7,115 bases of DNA from Tectiglobus sp039183375 (lineage in GTDB: Bacteria; Pseudomonadota; Alphaproteobacteria; Rhizobiales; Hyphomicrobiaceae): the NCBI GenBank assembly GCA_039183375.1, contig JBCDBQ010000393.1:1-7115 (forward strand), read 5' to 3'. The position numbers were made by a program, and so were the translations under genes. Below the pieces are notes generated by a model, which saw nothing but the letters and a program-made list of their open reading frames with translations, did not search any database and was not told the DNA's origin. Shown here piece after piece: positions 4,468 through 7,115 of this stretch. Every line of letters starts with the position of its first letter. Position 1 is the first letter of the stretch.

Positions 4468-5913
4468 TTAGCGTGTGGAAAGCGATGAAACCACACCGAC
4501 CATTTTGTCCTTCCACCAGGTGCTGACGCTCAGTTCTTGTTGGGTCAATGCCACCGCGCGTTTGATATCTTCGGGCTCGTGGTGGGACGTGATGAAGAAG
4601 CGAATCCGAGCCGCCTTCATTGGCACAGCCGGGTACACAATCGGCAAGGCGTTGATGCCCTGTTCCAGCAGGCGCTCGCTCAGTTTCACGGCTCGCAGAA
4701 TGTCGCCAATCATAATGGAGACGACCGCATAGCCTTCGCTCGTCCCGGTATCAAGACCGACTTCCTTGGCCTCAGAGAGGAACAGCTTGCCATTTTGCTG
4801 CAATTTCTGAACCCGCTCGGGTTCAGCGACCAAGGCATCGAGAGCGGCTTTGGCTGCAGCTGCAGCGGAAGGTGGCATACCAACCGAGTAAACGAAACCT
4901 GGGGCATTGAATTTCAGGACTTCGATGAGTTCCTTGGATCCGGCGATGTAGCCGCCGCACGATGCAAGCGTCTTACTCAGCGTGCCCATCCAGACGTCGA
5001 CTGATTTGAAATCCGTGCCGAAATGCTCGGCAATGCCACGGCCAGTCTCACCGAGAACGCCCAACGAGTGGGCTTCGTCGACCATCAGCCAAGCGCCATA
5101 CTTCTCCTTTAGCTCGACCAGCTTTGGGAGATCCGGCAGGTCGCCATCCATCGAATAGAGCCCTTCAACCATGATCAGGGCATTACGGTAGTTGCCGCGG
5201 TTTTCTTCCAGCAGACGCTCCAGAGCTTCCATGTTGTTGTGACGGAAGCTGAACGTTTTTGCGCCGGAGAGCTTGGAGCCAACCAGACCGCTGTTGTGCA
5301 TCAGCTCGTCATGGAAGATGGCATCCTGTGGTCCCACGATTGTTGCAACGGTCGATACGTTAGTAGCGTGACCACTGACGTAGGCGATCGCATCTTCGGC
5401 GTCGTAAAACTTTGCGATCGCCTCCTCCAGCTCGCGGTGTACAGGACGCTCGCCTGCTACAATCCGGCTTGCCGAAACGGATGTCCGGAAATCATCGATT
5501 GCGGTCTTTGCGGCTGCGGCAACACTGGGATGTTGGTTGAGGCCGGCATAATCATACGATGCGAAGTTTACGTGAGGGACGTCTTCGATGAAGCTGTTGG
5601 CGCCTTCGACTTTGCCGTGAACGCGGTAGAACGGGTCTTCTACTCCGAACAGGCTGCCGAGGCTGCGTTGCTTCTGAATTGCTTGGTAAGAGGGCAGGTC
5701 GGCGAAACTCGGCTTCTTAAACGCCGATTTTGCCTTAGCTGCGTTAGCCTTATCTTCGTCAGAGCCATACCAATTGCGAATGGCTGACAAAGCGGCCTTG
5801 CGCAAACCAGAATCTTCTCCTGTGTCAGCCTGCTCGACTGACTTGGTATTGAGCTCTGGGTTGGCGTTCTCATTATGTTGTCCAGAACTGCCAAACGCGT
5901 CGTTGCTGCTCAT
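4468..5913 (-). CDS. PLP-dependent alpha-oxoamine synthase family enzyme with long N-terminal extension
   Basis: It belongs to the fold-type I alpha-oxoamine synthases (KBL, 5-aminolevulinate synthase, BioF, serine palmitoyltransferase, CqsA), which decarboxylatively condense an amino acid with an acyl thioester. Visible landmarks are NFASYDYAGL (116-125), SASRIVAGERPVHRELE (147-163), the His of DELMHNS (His206), YSMDGDLPDL (253-262), VDEAHSLGVLG (278-288; Asp279 contacts the PLP ring nitrogen) and the Schiff-base lysine in TLSKTLAS (Lys314). All catalytic residues are present. At 481 residues it is about 80-100 longer than typical members. The excess is an N-terminal extension, acidic and polar to about residue 35, then a mixed helical stretch to about 100. 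AGGAG (5921-5925) lies 7 nt before the ATG, so the extension is translated. It stands as a single gene. I cannot decide between SPT-like, CqsA-like and BioF-like substrates; without bio genes nearby, BioF is not favoured. Confidence 0.9.
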   Translation of the reverse strand: MSSNDAFGSSGQHNENANPELNTKSVEQADTGEDSGLRKAALSAIRNWYGSDEDKANAAKAKSAFKKPSFADLPSYQAIQKQRSLGSLFGVEDPFYRVHGKVEGANSFIEDVPHVNFASYDYAGLNQHPSVAAAAKTAIDDFRTSVSASRIVAGERPVHRELEEAIAKFYDAEDAIAYVSGHATNVSTVATIVGPQDAIFHDELMHNSGLVGSKLSGAKTFSFRHNNMEALERLLEENRGNYRNALIMVEGLYSMDGDLPDLPKLVELKEKYGAWLMVDEAHSLGVLGETGRGIAEHFGTDFKSVDVWMGTLSKTLASCGGYIAGSKELIEVLKFNAPGFVYSVGMPPSAAAAAKAALDALVAEPERVQKLQQNGKLFLSEAKEVGLDTGTSEGYAVVSIMIGDILRAVKLSERLLEQGINALPIVYPAVPMKAARIRFFITSHHEPEDIKRAVALTQQELSVSTWWKDKMVGVVSSLSTR

Positions 5914-5920
5914 TTATTTT

Positions 5921-5925
5921 CTCCT
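5921..5925 (-). promoter_or_regulatory. Shine-Dalgarno of the alpha-oxoamine synthase gene
   Basis: AGGAG at 7-nt spacing from the ATG at 5913 on the minus strand is the strongest ribosome site in the window. It fixes the start and shows that the unusual N-terminal extension belongs to the protein. Confidence 0.8.
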
Positions 5926-5953
5926 GACGCCACTCAAAGCATGGCCGTTTAGA

Positions 5954-5982
5954 GTCATATGTCGCAGCGCAAAAGGTGACAA
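5954..5982 (-). promoter_or_regulatory. Promoter of the alpha-oxoamine synthase gene
   Basis: On the minus strand TTGTCA (5977-5982) and TATGAC (5954-5959) are 17 nt apart, matching five and four of six consensus bases. The predicted start near 5947 gives a leader of about 34 nt ahead of the AGGAG and ATG. A GANTC site (GAGTC, 5952-5956), target of the alphaproteobacterial CcrM methylase, overlaps the -10. Confidence 0.5.
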
Positions 5983-6188
5983 GGTGAAGCATCCGAAAGT
6001 CGTAAAGAATTGAAATCACTTAATTTTACATCGCGCAACAATCAGTTACCATTGTTCCGCAAGGTTAATCCTTTTTGGAATCAGAGTTTTATCTTGAATC
6101 GCCTTTGTGAAACTTGTGCAGGGATACTAATCTTTTGGGTTAAAATGCCGGGCTCAGAAACTCGACAATCGATAAAACGTGATCGGCA

Positions 6189-6203
6189 CATAATTAAATT
6201 ATG
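6189..6203. repeat. Perfect AT-rich palindrome
   Basis: CATAATT and AATTATG are perfect inverted 7-bp arms around a single central A. The one-base centre makes an RNA hairpin awkward, so a protein-binding site or simply AT-rich chance are the options. It lies just past the oxygenase stop and about 250 bp upstream of the synthase transcription start. Confidence 0.35.
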
Positions 6204-6214
6204 ACAGTTGTCGG

Positions 6215-6250
6215 GCTTGGCGATCTATCAGGCGGGATCTGCCTGCAAGC
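6215..6250 (-). terminator. Possible bulged stem-loop over the oxygenase stop codon
   Basis: GCTTG (6215-6219) pairs with CAAGC (6246-6250), and CAGGC (6229-6233) with GCCTG (6241-6245). Together they form a two-part stem with a 9-nt one-sided bulge and a 7-nt loop that covers the stop codon at 6228-6230. There is no U-tract. It may protect or end the oxygenase mRNA; support is weak. Confidence 0.25.
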
Positions 6251-6860
6251 TCAAGTTAAAGCTTATTGATATCCGGTCGTTATTCGACAGATTCACCGGG
6301 ACTTCATGGCGCAACCAGCTCTCCCACAATAGAAGCATGCCGGTCTTCGGCTTTATGTCGATGAAGGTACGGTTGTCCATAGCGGCATTGGCAAGGCGAG
6401 GCGGTGCAGCCATCATCATCGCAAGGCGCGGGTCCTCGAACCGTATTGCACTGGAATCGCCATAAATATCAACGTAATAGGTTCCGCTGATCACTGAATT
6501 GGGGTGAATATGAGCGGTGTGAGAGCCACCAGGCTCAAGAATATTGACCCAGATGCTGTCTAGGATAAGGCTAGAATTGCTCAATTTGAGCTGAATTGAT
6601 CGGGCAAATTCGTTTGCGTGTTCAATCAAGTGTGGCTCGAGCTGCGCGAATTCAGGCATCCGCCAGGTCAGATCGTTCAATGACGCATATGACGTGTAAC
6701 CGCCATAGTTATTCTCTTCTGACCAATTCTGCCCTGCCATGTCATCTTCAGCGAGAGCCACGGCGGCCCGCTTGAGGTCTTCGTTGAGCTTCTTGCTGCC
6801 GCGGCCACTGATGTTCGTCTGGTAGATTTTGGTGGCAAAGACGGTATTGATGCGCGTCAT
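6228..6860 (-). CDS. Putative 2OG-Fe(II) oxygenase, TIGR02466 / 2OG-FeII_Oxy_5 type
   Basis: The 210 residues fit this uncharacterised family of bacterial and phage proteins along their whole length. The N-terminus (TVFATKIYQTNI, 6-17) and GYTSYASLNDLTWRMPEFAQ (54-73) are typical of it. The double-stranded beta-helix core shows WVNILEPGGSHTAHIHPNS (104-122), SGTYYVDIYG, FEDPRLAMMMAAP (141-153), GMLLLWESWLRHEVPVN (174-190) and RISISFN (196-202). By eye, the metal ligands are His117, His119 in the place usually taken by Asp/Glu, and His185, with Arg196 placed to bind the 2-oxoglutarate carboxylate. It is probably a cytoplasmic hydroxylase; its substrate is unknown. No clear Shine-Dalgarno precedes the ATG at 6860, but the family's N-terminus matches from residue 1. 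It is divergent from the gene at the right edge. Confidence 0.85.
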   Translation of the reverse strand: MTRINTVFATKIYQTNISGRGSKKLNEDLKRAAVALAEDDMAGQNWSEENNYGGYTSYASLNDLTWRMPEFAQLEPHLIEHANEFARSIQLKLSNSSLILDSIWVNILEPGGSHTAHIHPNSVISGTYYVDIYGDSSAIRFEDPRLAMMMAAPPRLANAAMDNRTFIDIKPKTGMLLLWESWLRHEVPVNLSNNDRISISFNLSLQADPA

Positions 6861-7062
6861 GGTCGCTGTAACTGCTCGGGTTGGCGCACCTTACCGCCCA
6901 AGATTGGTATGGGATGGATGATACGACTGCTTGATCTGTTCGTTGCCTTGGCTTACGTGCCTTGCACTGGAATTCTGTCACACACAGGGCAAGCTCGACT
7001 AGTGGCTGTTGCGGGACGGATTTAGATGCTGGAAGCGGATGTATCAAGGGTATGAAGTGCTT

Positions 7063-7115
7063 ATGGCGGACGATGTGAAATCACTCATCGAGCAATACTA
7101 TGCGGCGTTCAATGC
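7063..7115 (+). CDS. SnoaL-like / ketosteroid-isomerase-related protein, 5' end only
   Basis: The frame MADDVKSLIEQYYAAFN runs off the right edge. The pattern of a short acidic start, an amphipathic helix and YYAAFN is the characteristic opening of SnoaL-like (NTF2-fold) proteins, including the ketosteroid-isomerase-related group common in alphaproteobacteria. The start is ambiguous: GTG at 7057 has AAGGG (7046-7050) at a better 6-nt spacing than ATG 7063 (12 nt), and ATG 7039 is also in frame after the stop at 7000-7002. Only 17 complete codons are visible, so the family call rests on the first helix alone. It is divergent from the oxygenase gene. Confidence 0.5.
   Translation, partial: MADDVKSLIEQYYAAFN

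Larger units (their letters stand above)
5914..6227. other. AT-rich intergenic region upstream of the synthase gene
   Basis: These 314 bases hold the synthase promoter at the left end and the end of the oxygenase transcript at the right. The middle (about 5990-6205) is clearly more AT-rich than the genes, with several TTAA steps but no TTAA-N7-TTAA. It carries a palindrome at 6189-6203 and GANTC sites at 6078-6082 and 6096-6100. A 64-codon plus-strand frame here (6010-6204) lacks a ribosome site and recognisable motifs, and I do not call it a gene. Confidence 0.5.

Noticed and set aside
4181..4471. 96-codon plus-strand frame containing VAGFEPAHGGTKNRCLTAWL
   Set aside because: This is the translation of the antisense strand of tRNA-Gln, a common false protein annotation.
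5239..5787. 182-codon plus-strand frame
   Set aside because: It lies wholly antisense to the alpha-oxoamine synthase, whose motifs are intact; no ribosome site and a Cys-rich random composition.
6010..6204. 64-codon plus-strand frame in the AT-rich spacer
   Set aside because: No Shine-Dalgarno, no recognisable motif, and its reading frame ends at the palindrome; better explained as noncoding.
6748..7047. 99-codon minus-strand frame upstream of the oxygenase
   Set aside because: It overlaps the oxygenase N-terminus in another frame and has random composition.

Overview
This window looks like ordinary chromosomal DNA from an alphaproteobacterium, most likely Hyphomicrobiales (rhizobia-like). 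The indications are a rhizobial-type small secreted protein, a DUF900 hydrolase, a MeaB GTPase, a TIGR02466-type oxygenase rich in alphaproteobacteria, and a perfect match to the alphaproteobacterial CtrA box (TTAA-N7-TTAAC). Genus cannot be decided. I see no insertion sequence, phage gene, CRISPR array, toxin-antitoxin pair or defence cassette.

Left block, 1 to about 2164, minus strand: a membrane-anchored DUF900 alpha/beta hydrolase (749-2164) is followed by a small secreted protein of unknown function (212-679). The second gene appears to have its own promoter, with the CtrA box at 712-727, a -10 at 694-699 and a Shine-Dalgarno at 668-672 that favours a GTG start seven codons into the longest reading frame. 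Left of it are a doubtful 47-codon ORF, a perfect 9-bp-arm palindrome (98-118) and possibly the first codons of a leftward gene that runs off the edge.

Middle block, 2165-4337: a 323-bp divergent intergenic region leads into a plus-strand pair, meaB (GTPase chaperone of B12-dependent mutases) and pcp (pyroglutamyl peptidase I). Their stop and start codons overlap as ATGA, so they are probably translationally coupled. A tRNA-Gln(TTG) with a good sigma70-type promoter follows on the minus strand.

Right block, 4421-7115: a minus-strand alpha-oxoamine synthase family PLP enzyme with a roughly 100-residue N-terminal extension (4468-5913) has a clear promoter and RBS and a hairpin after its stop. 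An AT-rich 314-bp spacer separates it from a minus-strand TIGR02466-type putative 2OG-Fe(II) oxygenase (6228-6860). Divergent to that, a SnoaL/ketosteroid-isomerase-like gene begins and is cut by the right edge.

No single pathway unites these genes. The items most worth a second look are the CtrA box with its overlapping inverted repeat, the substrate of the extended alpha-oxoamine synthase, and the all-histidine metal motif of the oxygenase. I found nothing I could honestly call a new multi-gene system.
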